Assembly: GCA_003165075.1 (NCBI GenBank)
Contig: PLSM01000160.1
Location: 1 to 62,983 of the forward strand
Source: Acidobacteriaceae bacterium
GTDB lineage: Bacteria; Acidobacteriota; Terriglobia; Terriglobales; Acidobacteriaceae
DNA length: 62,983 bases
Reading direction: 5' to 3'
Shown: positions 16,356 through 24,766 of the stretch, piece by piece
How positions within the stretch are numbered: the stretch's first letter is position 1
Layout of the letters: each line of letters begins with the position of its first letter
Position numbers and translations under genes: made by a program
The notes under the pieces: model-generated
Seen by the model: only the letters and a program-made list of their open reading frames with translations
What the model was told of the DNA's origin: nothing
The model's database searches: none

Positions 16356-17930
16356 ATGTCCAGTGAATCTTTTCTCCCCGCAGGCGCCAGTAACCAGACC
16401 GAGGTCTTCGCCGTCCATGGCGCCGACCCTGAAGTCATGGCCTATGCCATGGCCAAGTATTCGCGTTCGTCGCTCTCCATGCGCGAGTCGCTCTCTGAAA
16501 TCAGCGCTCAGCGCGCCGAGCAGTTCCTCAACACTTTTTACTTCCAATACGGCCATCGTTCCATCGCCGATCTGGCCCACATCGCTTTTGCCGTCGAGCG
16601 CCTCAGCCTGCTCGCTGCCATCGTATTGGTCGACGAGCAGCGCTGGGACGGCCAGGAGCGCTCCACACGCTACCAGAACTTTCTCAAATCCGGCTGGTAT
16701 CTTCCTGATTTTGGTGAGGATTCCGCATCCGCCCGGCTTTATTCCGAAACCGTCCAGAGCCTCTTTGCCACCTACCAGCGCACCACCGCGGCGGTCCTCG
16801 ACGCTCTGCGCCAGCGTGTCGCCCGCCCCGAAGCCATGAAGCCCGAGGCCTACGAGCGTACTCTCAAGGCTCGCGCCTTCGACGTGGCCCGCTACCTGCT
16901 CCCGCTGGCCACCAACACATCGCTCGGCCAGATTGTGAACGCCCGCACCCTGGAAACGCAGGTCTCGCGTCTGCTTTCCCATCCCGCGGCCGAGGTGCGC
17001 GACTTGGGCCAGAAGCTGCGCGAAGCCGCCACCGGCCCGGCGTGGAACGTGAATGCCCAGGCTGGCGCTGCCTTCGTCCAGAAGCTCTCGGCCGATCCCG
17101 CCCTGTCCGAGGAATCCGCCGCCCTGCTCACCCGCGAAGTCCGCACCGCGCCCACCCTGGTCAAGTACGCCGAACCCAACCGCTACGCCATCGAAACCCA
17201 GGCCGAACTGGCCCAGGCCGCCGCCGACCTGCTCGGCGACATCCCCATTTCCGACGCTCCGGTTGTCGATCTAGTGGAGCGCACCGAATCTCTTGAAGTC
17301 GAGTTGGCCGCGACGCTCCTCTACTCGGCCAGTCATCACCCCTACCGCCAGATTCGCGACCTGGTGGCGGCGTTTCCCGCTCCCCGTGTGGCTGAAATCG
17401 TCGACCTCGGCCTGCGCCATCGCGGCAAGCACGACGAGGCGTTGCGTGCCTTCCACGCCGGTGCCGCCCTCCGCTTTGACATTCTTATGGACATTGGTGG
17501 CTTCCGTGACATGCACCGACATCGCCGCTGCGTGCAGATCATTCAGTCCTTCACTTCGCTGCACGGATATGAGACTCCCGAATCCGGCGATGCGGCTGGG
17601 CTGGCCGAGGCGGGCATCGTCGCCGCCTACCACGCTGCCGTCGAAGCCGCCCACGCCGCCAGCGCCAAGATCGCCGCCAGCGGCGCTCCTGAGGCGGCGC
17701 AGTCTGCGCTTTATCTCTTGCCCCTCGCCACGCGCATCCGTTGTCTTTTCAAGATGGACTTCGCTGAAGCCCAGTACATCTCCGAACTCCGCTCCGGTCC
17801 CGCCGGCCACTTCAGCTATCGCCGCGTCGCCTGGGAGATGTTCCTCGCACTCCAGCGCCAGCATCCCACCCTGGCCCGCCACATCCGTGTCACCGACTTC
17901 ACGAGTCCCATCGACCTCCTCCAGCGCTAG
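16356..17930 (+). CDS. Double-length ThyX-like flavoprotein
   Basis: 524 residues, twice the length of a usual ThyX monomer (about 220-250), with two ThyX-like halves. ThyX is the flavin-dependent thymidylate synthase (dUMP to dTMP with methylene-THF). In the first half (about 20-150), SMRESLSEIS, FYFQYGHRSIADLAHIAFAVE and QERSTRYQNF look like the ThyX core, but the RHR part of the signature is absent. In the second half (about 300-510), LLYSASHHPYRQIRDLV, FRDMHRHRRCVQIIQSF and YLLPLATRIRCLFKMD are present: RHR is there, but ExSxRY is not. I start at ATG 16356; ATG 16326 would add 10 residues. Whether it makes dTMP is unknown. Confidence 0.78.
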   Translation: MSSESFLPAGASNQTEVFAVHGADPEVMAYAMAKYSRSSLSMRESLSEISAQRAEQFLNTFYFQYGHRSIADLAHIAFAVERLSLLAAIVLVDEQRWDGQERSTRYQNFLKSGWYLPDFGEDSASARLYSETVQSLFATYQRTTAAVLDALRQRVARPEAMKPEAYERTLKARAFDVARYLLPLATNTSLGQIVNARTLETQVSRLLSHPAAEVRDLGQKLREAATGPAWNVNAQAGAAFVQKLSADPALSEESAALLTREVRTAPTLVKYAEPNRYAIETQAELAQAAADLLGDIPISDAPVVDLVERTESLEVELAATLLYSASHHPYRQIRDLVAAFPAPRVAEIVDLGLRHRGKHDEALRAFHAGAALRFDILMDIGGFRDMHRHRRCVQIIQSFTSLHGYETPESGDAAGLAEAGIVAAYHAAVEAAHAASAKIAASGAPEAAQSALYLLPLATRIRCLFKMDFAEAQYISELRSGPAGHFSYRRVAWEMFLALQRQHPTLARHIRVTDFTSPIDLLQR

Positions 17931-17975
17931 GTCGTATCGACATGGCGAGTGGTCCGCGTCTGAACCTCCGATAGA

Positions 17976-18079
17976 AATGGGTGGGAAACCACGAATCCCC
18001 ACGTTCCTTTCGTTCTCACTCAATTCAGCATAGAAATGGGTGCCCCAGGTGCTTCGCTTTTGGGCATCTGGGAGAGCAC
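17976..18079 (+). repeat. Repeat core E (GGGTGCCCC...GAGAGCAC family)
   Basis: Two pieces: GAAATGGGTGGGAAACCACGA at 17976-17996 and ATGGGTGCCCCAGGTGCTTC through CTGGGAGAGCAC at 18035-18079. The second can form a stem (CCCAGGTGC / GCATCTGGG) with a TTCGCTTTT loop. It is the inner part of the dispersed element family. On the minus strand it follows the 215-bp element at 18104-18320. Confidence 0.6.
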
Positions 18080-18103
18080 GCCGATGAGTCATACCCTCGC
18101 TGA

Positions 18104-18320
18104 GAGAGCTTTGCAGATTATTTTCCCAGCTTCCTGCACAATCGAAATGGAGAAAAAAGAGGCATCGCAAACCTCATCCTCCAAGCGGCCGCCGTAAGTC
18201 CTTTTCTGAGAAGATTCTGCGGGCAACTCCAATGTTCTCAATATTTTAGCGACCTTTTCATTCGCTAAGTCCATTAGGATCAAGGATTTACTCACAGAAT
18301 AGGGGGGAGGGGGGTATCGG
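18104..18320 (-). repeat. 215-bp 3' element, copy 1 (ATACCCCCC...GGACTTAG family)
   Basis: Read on the minus strand: CCGATACCCCCCTCCCCCCT, then TGAGTAAATCCTTGATCCTA, ATGGACTTAGCGA, CGCTAAAATATTGAGAACAT, TGGAGTTGCCCGCAGAATCT, then a T-run (CTCTTTTTTCTCC) and AATAATCTGCAAAG. It aligns block by block with 28329-28540. It lies on the same strand as, and 215 bases beyond the stop of, the MFS gene at 18535. The rest of the 604-base gap (17931-18534) holds repeat core E and a short widespread-looking motif near 18463. Confidence 0.75.
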
Positions 18321-18462
18321 CACAAAGAGTGCGGGCCGGCGACTATCGCCGTGCTGCTCACTGCTCCCCCGATGCCGGCCCTCTGTTCCCGCTCGTTGTC
18401 TTCGAGTTTCTTGACAGGCTCCAAGACATGAACTCAGCCCGAAGGTGGCTGCCTCAAAGCCC

Positions 18463-18482
18463 GCCCTGAGCAAAGTTGAAGG
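18463..18482 (+). repeat. Short repeat-like motif GCCCTGAGCAAAGTTGAAGG
   Basis: This 20-mer is one variant of a string (CCCTGAGC.AAGT.GAAGG) that I recall as dispersed in many bacterial and metagenomic assemblies. I see it once here, so its status as a repeat is memory, not observation. Confidence 0.35.
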
Positions 18483-18534
18483 ACCTGCTGTTGTCGAAAA
18501 TAAGGCCTGCGCAGCGCACGCCCCTTCACACGCT

Positions 18535-19869
18535 TCACCGTCCAATGCTTTCCGCCTGCTTCACAGTTTCCTTCGTGTTCTCTGGCGGCCGCAGCGCTTC
18601 AGCACTCAGCTTATCCGCGCGCCGCAGCGCGGGAAACAGCATTGCCCACGCACCCGCCACAGCCAGTGCGCCCAGCCCTCCCACAATCGTGGCCCGTACC
18701 GCGCCCCACCATTGCGCGGTCAGCCCGCTCTCGAATTCGCCCAACTCATTCGACGCGCCGATGAATAGCGAGTTGACCGCGCTCACACGGCCGCGCATTT
18801 GCGGCGGAGTGGCCAGTTGCAGCAGCGATCCGCGAATGATCACGCTGATCATGTCCGCTGCGCCACTCACGGCCAGTGCTGCCAGCGAGAGCCACAGGCT
18901 GTGCGAGAGGCCGAAAACCACCGTAGCCGCGCCGAAGATAGCCACGCAGATGAAAAGGCGTCGTCCCGCGCGGCGGCCGATTGGAAACCGCGTCAGCAGC
19001 AGCGACATGGTCAGCGCGCCTATTGCCGGCGCCGCCCGCAGCATGCCCAGCCCACGTGGACCCGTGTGCAGAATATCGTTGGCAAAGATGGGCATCAGCG
19101 CCACCGCCCCGCCCAGTAGCACCACAAACAGGTCCAGCGAAAGGGAACCAAGAAGCAGCGGCGATTCGCGGACATAGTGGAACCCGGCCAGTATCACCTG
19201 CATTGAGACGCCCCGATGCTCCATCCGTCCCGGTCGCACATGCAGGCTGCCCACTAACGCCAGGAACCACACCAGCGAGATCAGCGTGAAGACATAGACA
19301 ATGCCCGCGCCTTCCAACCGGGTGCCGGGCAATACGCGCGCCAGCGGCAGCGTGAACAGCAGTCCGCCCAGTGCCGGTCCGCTGATGTTGGCGAACTGAA
19401 AGATGGCGCTGCCCCAGGTCACCGCGTTCACAAAATGCTTTTCAGGAACCAGGTGCGGCACCAGTGCAGAACTGGCCGGCCCGGAGAACGCGCGCCCCGT
19501 GCCGATCAAAAACAGCACCGCATAAATGGGAAACACGCGATGGGCGCCGGAGCGGGCAAACGCCACCAGCGCGAGAGTGCAGAACACCTGCAGTCCGTAG
19601 CAGACCAGGATGACTTGCCGCCGGTCAAAGCGGTCGGCGATATGGCCGGACGGAAGCAGGAAAAGCAGTCCGGGCAGAAAGAGCGCCAGCCCGGTATAAC
19701 CCAGGTCCAGAGCGCGGTGGGTGATGGAGTAGACCTGCCAGGCCACCGCCACCGACTGCGCCTCGGCGCCCAGAATAGCCACCACGCGCGCCTGCTGGTA
19801 CCGCCTGAAGTCGCGAGAGGCAAAGGCCTCCATGCCTCGCCGCGGCGGCTTAAGGGAAGAGGAATCCAT
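18535..19869 (-). CDS. MFS transporter, EntS-like (MFS_3)
   Basis: 444 residues from ATG 19869 (459 from 19914). About 11-12 hydrophobic helices. Features of the EntS/MFS_3 group are FASRDFRRYQQARVVAILGAEAQSVAVAWQVY at the N-terminus, the loop GHIADRFDRRQVIL, FSGPASSALVPHLVPEKHFVNAVTW and SVIIRGSLLQLATPPQMRGRVSAVNSLFIGASNELGEFESG. Relatives export siderophores or small drugs, but no siderophore gene is nearby. Divergent from the MFS gene at 19937; start codons are 67 bases apart. Confidence 0.85.
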   Translation of the reverse strand: MDSSSLKPPRRGMEAFASRDFRRYQQARVVAILGAEAQSVAVAWQVYSITHRALDLGYTGLALFLPGLLFLLPSGHIADRFDRRQVILVCYGLQVFCTLALVAFARSGAHRVFPIYAVLFLIGTGRAFSGPASSALVPHLVPEKHFVNAVTWGSAIFQFANISGPALGGLLFTLPLARVLPGTRLEGAGIVYVFTLISLVWFLALVGSLHVRPGRMEHRGVSMQVILAGFHYVRESPLLLGSLSLDLFVVLLGGAVALMPIFANDILHTGPRGLGMLRAAPAIGALTMSLLLTRFPIGRRAGRRLFICVAIFGAATVVFGLSHSLWLSLAALAVSGAADMISVIIRGSLLQLATPPQMRGRVSAVNSLFIGASNELGEFESGLTAQWWGAVRATIVGGLGALAVAGAWAMLFPALRRADKLSAEALRPPENTKETVKQAESIGR

Positions 19870-19936
19870 GTACTGCTTAGGGTAAATCGTCTGCGTCGTC
19901 TCCCACTGGCCCACCCGCGATCCGGTATCCTGTTGC

Positions 19937-21163
19937 TTGGAGACCCCTCCTCAGGCACGTCCAGCGCCCAGCCCGTGGGCCGGGGCTGCGGTAGCGCTGT
20001 GTGGCGTGTGCGCTTTTCTTGAGCTCTACTGTACGCAGCCGCTTCTGCCAATGCTGGCACATATCTTCCACGCCTCCAAAACCGGCGTGGGGATGACGGT
20101 TTCGGCGGCTACGCTGGGCGTGGCCATCTCTGCGCCAGTCTTTGGCGCGCTCACTGAGCGGCTGCCGCGCAAGCGCATCATCGTGGCCTCGCTGGTCGGA
20201 ATCTCCGTGCCCACACTGCTGGCCGCCACCTCCACTTCACTGCCGCAACTGGTCTTCTGGCGCTTTCTTCAGGGCGTCACGGTGCCTGGCGTGATCGCGG
20301 TGGTTATTACCTATATCGGCGAGGAGTGGCCTCCGGATCGCGTAGCGCTCATCATGAGTTTCTACGTCAGCGGCACAGCCCTGGGCGGCTTTATGGGTCG
20401 AGTTTCGGCGGGTATTCTGGCCGACAGATTCAGTTGGCGCATCAGTTTTCTGGTGCTCGGTGCAGCTTCTCTGGCGGGCGCGGCAGCGGTGGCGGCCTGG
20501 CTGCCTCACGGACACCGCCGCGCTGTCCCCCAGCACAAAATCGACGAGTTGCCCTCGTTCCCCTATCAAGTCCAAGGACTCTTCCGCAGCCGCCGTCTTG
20601 TTGCCACTTTTGCCGTGGGCTTCAACGTCCTGTTTTCCCTGGTGGGCGTATTCACCTGGATTACCTTTCACCTGAGCGCTGCGCCGTTTCTGCTCTCCAC
20701 CTCCGCATTGAGTTCACTGTTCTTCGTCTATCTCATCGGCCTGGTGGTCACTCCAGCGGCCGGATTCCTGATTACGCGCGTGGGCCTCCGTGCCGGCATC
20801 GGCGGAGCCATTTGCTGTTCCATCACCGGCGTTCTGCTCACCCTTGCGCCCTGGCTGTGGGTCGTGATCCTGGGCCTGGCCATGCTCTCCAGCGGCGTCT
20901 TCATCTCCCAGACCGCCTCACAGAGCCACCTCCGGGTGGCCTCGCCCCCGGGAGCGCGTGTCATTGCTGCGGGGCTTTACCTCACCTGCTATTACCTGGG
21001 CGGCACCGCCGCGGGCGTGGTTCCCGGAGCTTTTTGGGCACTGGGCAAATGGCCCGCCTGCGTGGCATTCATCGTGGCCATGCAGGCCGTGGCGCTGACA
21101 ATTGCCCTGGTCGGATGGCGCACCCCCATGGTCGCAGACAGCACACAAATTCCTGCCGCTTAG
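19937..21163 (+). CDS. MFS transporter, YnfM-like
   Basis: 408 residues with about 12 transmembrane helices. The N-terminus (ALCGVCAFLELYCTQPLLPML) and the second loop (GALTERLPRKRIIVASL) resemble the YnfM/YgaY-type sugar or drug efflux group. RFLQGVTVPGVIAVVITYIGEEW and YVSGTALGGFMGRVSAGILADRFSWR are typical loops. The first helix must begin near residue 12, so the start must be near 19937; the codon is TTG with no good ribosome-binding site, and I hold it as tentative. Substrate unknown. Confidence 0.82.
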   Translation: METPPQARPAPSPWAGAAVALCGVCAFLELYCTQPLLPMLAHIFHASKTGVGMTVSAATLGVAISAPVFGALTERLPRKRIIVASLVGISVPTLLAATSTSLPQLVFWRFLQGVTVPGVIAVVITYIGEEWPPDRVALIMSFYVSGTALGGFMGRVSAGILADRFSWRISFLVLGAASLAGAAAVAAWLPHGHRRAVPQHKIDELPSFPYQVQGLFRSRRLVATFAVGFNVLFSLVGVFTWITFHLSAAPFLLSTSALSSLFFVYLIGLVVTPAAGFLITRVGLRAGIGGAICCSITGVLLTLAPWLWVVILGLAMLSSGVFISQTASQSHLRVASPPGARVIAAGLYLTCYYLGGTAAGVVPGAFWALGKWPACVAFIVAMQAVALTIALVGWRTPMVADSTQIPAA

Positions 21164-21341
21164 TATCGAATCAGAATCCATGAACCTCAACGGCACAAAA
21201 GAGAATCTAAGATCGTGTAGGCCGGTTTCAAGTAGATTTTGAGTAGCGCAGCTTGTCTGGGCCCGCACGGATGGGTTCGCATCGTGCCGGACTTCCCCCA
21301 AACACCGAGATACCCGAAAGCAACACACCAAGGAGTGGTTC

Positions 21342-22988
21342 TTGCCCGATCCGCAGCCCACGCCCCAGGCTGGCACTCAAGCCGCGATACAGCACATGGA
21401 CAACCCGTACCCGCCCCAGCCCCCGCGCTGGAAGCCCAGGGTCAATCCCTGGCTCATCGCCATGACCGTGGCACTGGCGGCCTTCATGGAGGTGTTGGAC
21501 ACCTCCATTGCGAACGTGGCCCTGCCTCATATTGCCGGTAGCCTGGGCGCCAGTACGGACGAAGGAACATGGGTTCTCACAAGCTACCTGGTGTCCAACG
21601 CCATCGTTCTACCGCTGGGCGGGTGGGCCTCAAGCCTGATGGGACGGCGCAACTTTTTCGTCTTTTGCATCCTGGTCTTCACTGTGGCCAGTTTTCTGTG
21701 CGGCGCAGCCCCCTCATTGCCCTTGCTGCTCATCTTCCGCATCATTCAGGGAGCTGGCGGCGGCGGCATGCAACCCATGGCCCAAGCCATCATGGCCGAC
21801 TCCTTCGAACCCCACAAGCGAGGCCAGGCCTTTGCCCTCTACGGCCTCGTCGCCGTGCTGGCGCCTTCCATTGGTCCCACGCTGGGCGGCTGGATCACCG
21901 ACAACTTTTCCTGGCGCTGGATCTTCTTTATCAACATCCCCGTCGGCATCCTGGCCTTCTTCCTCGTCACCCGCATGGTGGAAGACCCGCCATGGATCAA
22001 GGCCGACCCGTCAAAGCTGCGCCACATGGACTACATGGGGCTGGCATTCCTCACCACGGCCATGGGCGGCTTGCAGATCATGCTCGATAAGGGCGAGGAA
22101 AACGACTGGTTCTCGTCCGGCTTTATCTGTTTCTTCGCGGCCCTGTTCGTGGGTGGCATGATCGGCCTTATCGCCTGGGAATGGCGACAGAAAAGTCCGC
22201 TCATCAATCTAAAGCTCTTCCGCTTCAAGAACTTTGCCATCTGTTGTTTCCTCATGGCGCTGGTTGGAGGAGTGTTGAACGCCAACACCGTCCTCCAACC
22301 GCAGTTCATGCAGCAATTGCTGGGTTACAACGCCACTACTGCGGGCTTGGCGCTGACCGCCGGCGGCATCACGCTGGTCATAGTGATGCCCATGGCCGGT
22401 GTTGCCACAGGAAAAATTGCTGCCCGCTGGCTCGCCGTACTCGGCTTCACCCTGTTTGTCGTCACTTTCCGTTACGCGGCTTATGTCACCACTCTCGAGA
22501 TGACTTTCCGCGCTGCTTCGTGGCTGCGCGTGGTCCAGATGCTTCCGCTCCCCTTCTGCTTCATCTCCATCACCAATGCGGCATATGTGGGCATGCCCAG
22601 GGAAGAGAGCAACCAGGTGGCGGGGCTCATCAACTTTGCGCGCAATATCGGCGGCAGCATCATGATTGCCATCACCAACGCGCAGGTCACCAGCCGCGCT
22701 ACCTGGCATCAACAGCACCTGCAAAGTGCCATGCAACCGGCTTCTATCGCCTATCAACAGCATCTGAGTTCAATGACTGGATTCTTTGACGGGAAGTTCG
22801 GCGGACACAACGGTGCGGGGTTGGCCCTGGCCAATGTCTATAACCAGCTCAACCAGCAGGCCCAGATGCAAGGATACCAGGACGTCTACATGGAGCTCTC
22901 GTGGATGTCGGTTGGACTAGTAGTGCTGGCTTTCATGCTCAGCAAAAACCGCCCCGGAGAAGGAGCCGGCGCCGGGGCCGTGCACTAG
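21342..22988 (+). CDS. MFS multidrug transporter, DHA2 (EmrB/QacA) family
   Basis: 548 residues, 14 hydrophobic segments, a proton-driven drug exporter. The family motif VLDTSIANVALPHIAG is in helix 1, RRNFFVFCILVFTVASFLCGAAPS and QGAGGGGMQPMAQAIMADSF mark the first half, and LAPSIGPTLGGWITDNFSWRWIFFINIPVG is motif C. TTG 21342 is chosen because AAGGAG at 21330-21335 lies six bases before it; ATG 21396 would also be in frame. No MFP (EmrA) or TolC partner is adjacent, so whether it works with one elsewhere is unknown. The 178 bases upstream show nothing else. Confidence 0.9.
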   Translation: MPDPQPTPQAGTQAAIQHMDNPYPPQPPRWKPRVNPWLIAMTVALAAFMEVLDTSIANVALPHIAGSLGASTDEGTWVLTSYLVSNAIVLPLGGWASSLMGRRNFFVFCILVFTVASFLCGAAPSLPLLLIFRIIQGAGGGGMQPMAQAIMADSFEPHKRGQAFALYGLVAVLAPSIGPTLGGWITDNFSWRWIFFINIPVGILAFFLVTRMVEDPPWIKADPSKLRHMDYMGLAFLTTAMGGLQIMLDKGEENDWFSSGFICFFAALFVGGMIGLIAWEWRQKSPLINLKLFRFKNFAICCFLMALVGGVLNANTVLQPQFMQQLLGYNATTAGLALTAGGITLVIVMPMAGVATGKIAARWLAVLGFTLFVVTFRYAAYVTTLEMTFRAASWLRVVQMLPLPFCFISITNAAYVGMPREESNQVAGLINFARNIGGSIMIAITNAQVTSRATWHQQHLQSAMQPASIAYQQHLSSMTGFFDGKFGGHNGAGLALANVYNQLNQQAQMQGYQDVYMELSWMSVGLVVLAFMLSKNRPGEGAGAGAVH

Positions 22989-23215
22989 ACACACGCGGGC
23001 GAAGGTAACTGCCATTTGCGCCGTAATGTATCGGCGATTCGAACCATGGAGTCCGTGCCATTTCCGCCTGCAAAGGTTCACGCGGATCGCACTGCTTTTG
23101 GGCCTTGTCCGATTGCCATGAGAGATGTTCCCGCGTGGCCCAAGCCGGCGATCAGCCTGCCCGCTCTTGTGCTCGTCCACTCCTGCCTACGAGCCTTGAT
23201 CGTACAATTCCGGAA

Positions 23216-23647
23216 ATGTCTTCATCTTTTCTCGCACGAGCCATGATGACTGCGCTCCCTGCCGGGCAAAGCCTGGCTCCGCTGCTCATCGATCTGATCA
23301 GAACCCGTGGGAGGCGTGCGAATTGGCCCCGGGGTGCACGGTTTCGCCTTGTTTCGCAAAGGCTAAGCCCCGCATTGGCCGGCGCGGCGGAGGTCGTCCT
23401 CATCTGGTGGCAAGATCCTTACCTAGTCCAGCGCTTCTATTTTGTCGCTGTTCTTGCAGCCATTCCGATCGTCGGATTCGTCGCCGCCAAGTTCATGCAC
23501 TGCCAGTATGACGTTGCATCTCGGGATCAGAATAATGTTCCCTACGTGCGCATTCGCACCAGTGGTAAGGTCTTCAAACTCGAGATCAATGCAGTCCTGG
23601 TTCCCATCGCCGCGATCCTGCTTCTGGGTGCGGTCTATCTCTTTTGA
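23216..23647 (+). CDS. Small membrane protein, unknown
   Basis: 143 residues from ATG 23216 (180 from 23105). Hydrophobic segments near 71-85 (RFYFVAVLAAIPIVGFVAA) and at the C-terminus (VLVPIAAILLLGAVYLF), with a short basic region (RTRGRRANWPRGARFRLVSQRL) before. The start context is weak (CCGGAA upstream). I do not recognise it. Its strand and position put it between the DHA2 transporter and the convergent methyltransferase. Confidence 0.5.
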   Translation: MSSSFLARAMMTALPAGQSLAPLLIDLIRTRGRRANWPRGARFRLVSQRLSPALAGAAEVVLIWWQDPYLVQRFYFVAVLAAIPIVGFVAAKFMHCQYDVASRDQNNVPYVRIRTSGKVFKLEINAVLVPIAAILLLGAVYLF

Positions 23648-23714
23648 GTGCGCCGTAACCGCGCCCCGAAACCTGACACGGAACCGATCACTGTCGCCAA
23701 CAGTCAGATGACCG

Positions 23715-24521
23715 CTACGTGAATTGATTCAACCGCGAAGCCCACTCACTGGGCCGGATGGCCGCGTGCGGTACGCGGGAGCGAGTCAGTTTGAAGTGGA
23801 TCTTCTCCAGGCCACGCAACTCCCGGTCATCCTTGACCATCGGAATAAGCCGTGCCGCTACCCTTTCAAGCCGCGTCCGCTGCTCTTGAAAGAGAGCGCC
23901 GTCTTCCGGCCGAAACTGCGACCAGGCAATTGAGTGGACGAATCCAGCGGCGCCAAATTGATTGGAGCGCAGTACATCCTCGACAAAAACGCGGATGGGA
24001 CCTGAGAAGACATTTAAAGAGTCGTGGAACGCTACCATCCCCTGAGGCACGACGTGGGGAAAGAATCCGTCGAAGTCGGCCTTGGCACCCTTATAAGTAT
24101 GGTCACCGTCAATCCACAAAAACCGGACGGGGCGATTCCACGTCGACGACACATCGCTCGAATAAGCGTGGTGGACCTCAACCAGACTAGAGACACCGGC
24201 AGACTGAATATTGTTCAAGAAATCCTGATAGGAGGATGCACTGGGGTCGGAATCGTGGTCAAGTAACTCAGGCGAGTTGTGGGGATCTATCGCGACGACA
24301 GGCCCCAGGCCATAATGCTCGGCCACCTTGGCCAGCATCACGGTGGACTTGCCCTTGAAGCTGCCGATTTCAACGATCGCGCCCTTCACGGGAGCACAGG
24401 CAGCAATCAGCCCAAGAAAGCGGGCCTCGTTTTCGACCATGTATCCCGAAACTCTTCTCGCTGCTTCCCAGGCAGCATCAAGAACGGCGTCGAGATCGGT
24501 GGGAATCTTTATCGGAACCAA
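23715..24521 (-). CDS. Class I SAM methyltransferase (Methyltransf_24 type)
   Basis: 268 residues. IVEIGSFKGKSTVMLAKVAEHYG is the SAM-binding glycine loop variant, VVAIDPH follows, RFLWIDGDHTYKGAKADFD and VAFHDSL complete the pattern of the family, whose members include glycan and macrocin methyltransferases. Start: TTG 24521 with AAGGAG seven bases upstream, better than GTG 24557. C-terminal 60 residues are charged. Substrate unknown. The gene is convergent with the small membrane protein and diverges from the amidohydrolase at 24767. Confidence 0.75.
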   Translation of the reverse strand: MVPIKIPTDLDAVLDAAWEAARRVSGYMVENEARFLGLIAACAPVKGAIVEIGSFKGKSTVMLAKVAEHYGLGPVVAIDPHNSPELLDHDSDPSASSYQDFLNNIQSAGVSSLVEVHHAYSSDVSSTWNRPVRFLWIDGDHTYKGAKADFDGFFPHVVPQGMVAFHDSLNVFSGPIRVFVEDVLRSNQFGAAGFVHSIAWSQFRPEDGALFQEQRTRLERVAARLIPMVKDDRELRGLEKIHFKLTRSRVPHAAIRPSEWASRLNQFT

Positions 24522-24766
24522 ATAGCTTCTCCTTAAACCGGGCCGCGCTCGGAACACCGCACAGATGCGCCGTGCACAGAAGGGTGAAAGCCCTGTTTAT
24601 GATAGCTGAGCTACCCGACAAAGCACTGAACGCGCGGTCCGCAAGGGATGCACAGCTACTGGACGTGTTGGCCCTTCGAGCCGGGAGTGTCTATAATTCA
24701 CGCCGGAAACCCAATCGAATCGTAGAAGTGCATTCCGGGTATCTATGGCTAAGGAGACCATCCCTA

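Noticed and set aside
18089..18424. 111-residue minus-strand reading frame covering the 215-bp element
   Set aside because: The second copy (28329-28540) keeps only part of this frame. The shared features extend into the C-rich and T-rich parts outside it, which suggests a non-coding element.
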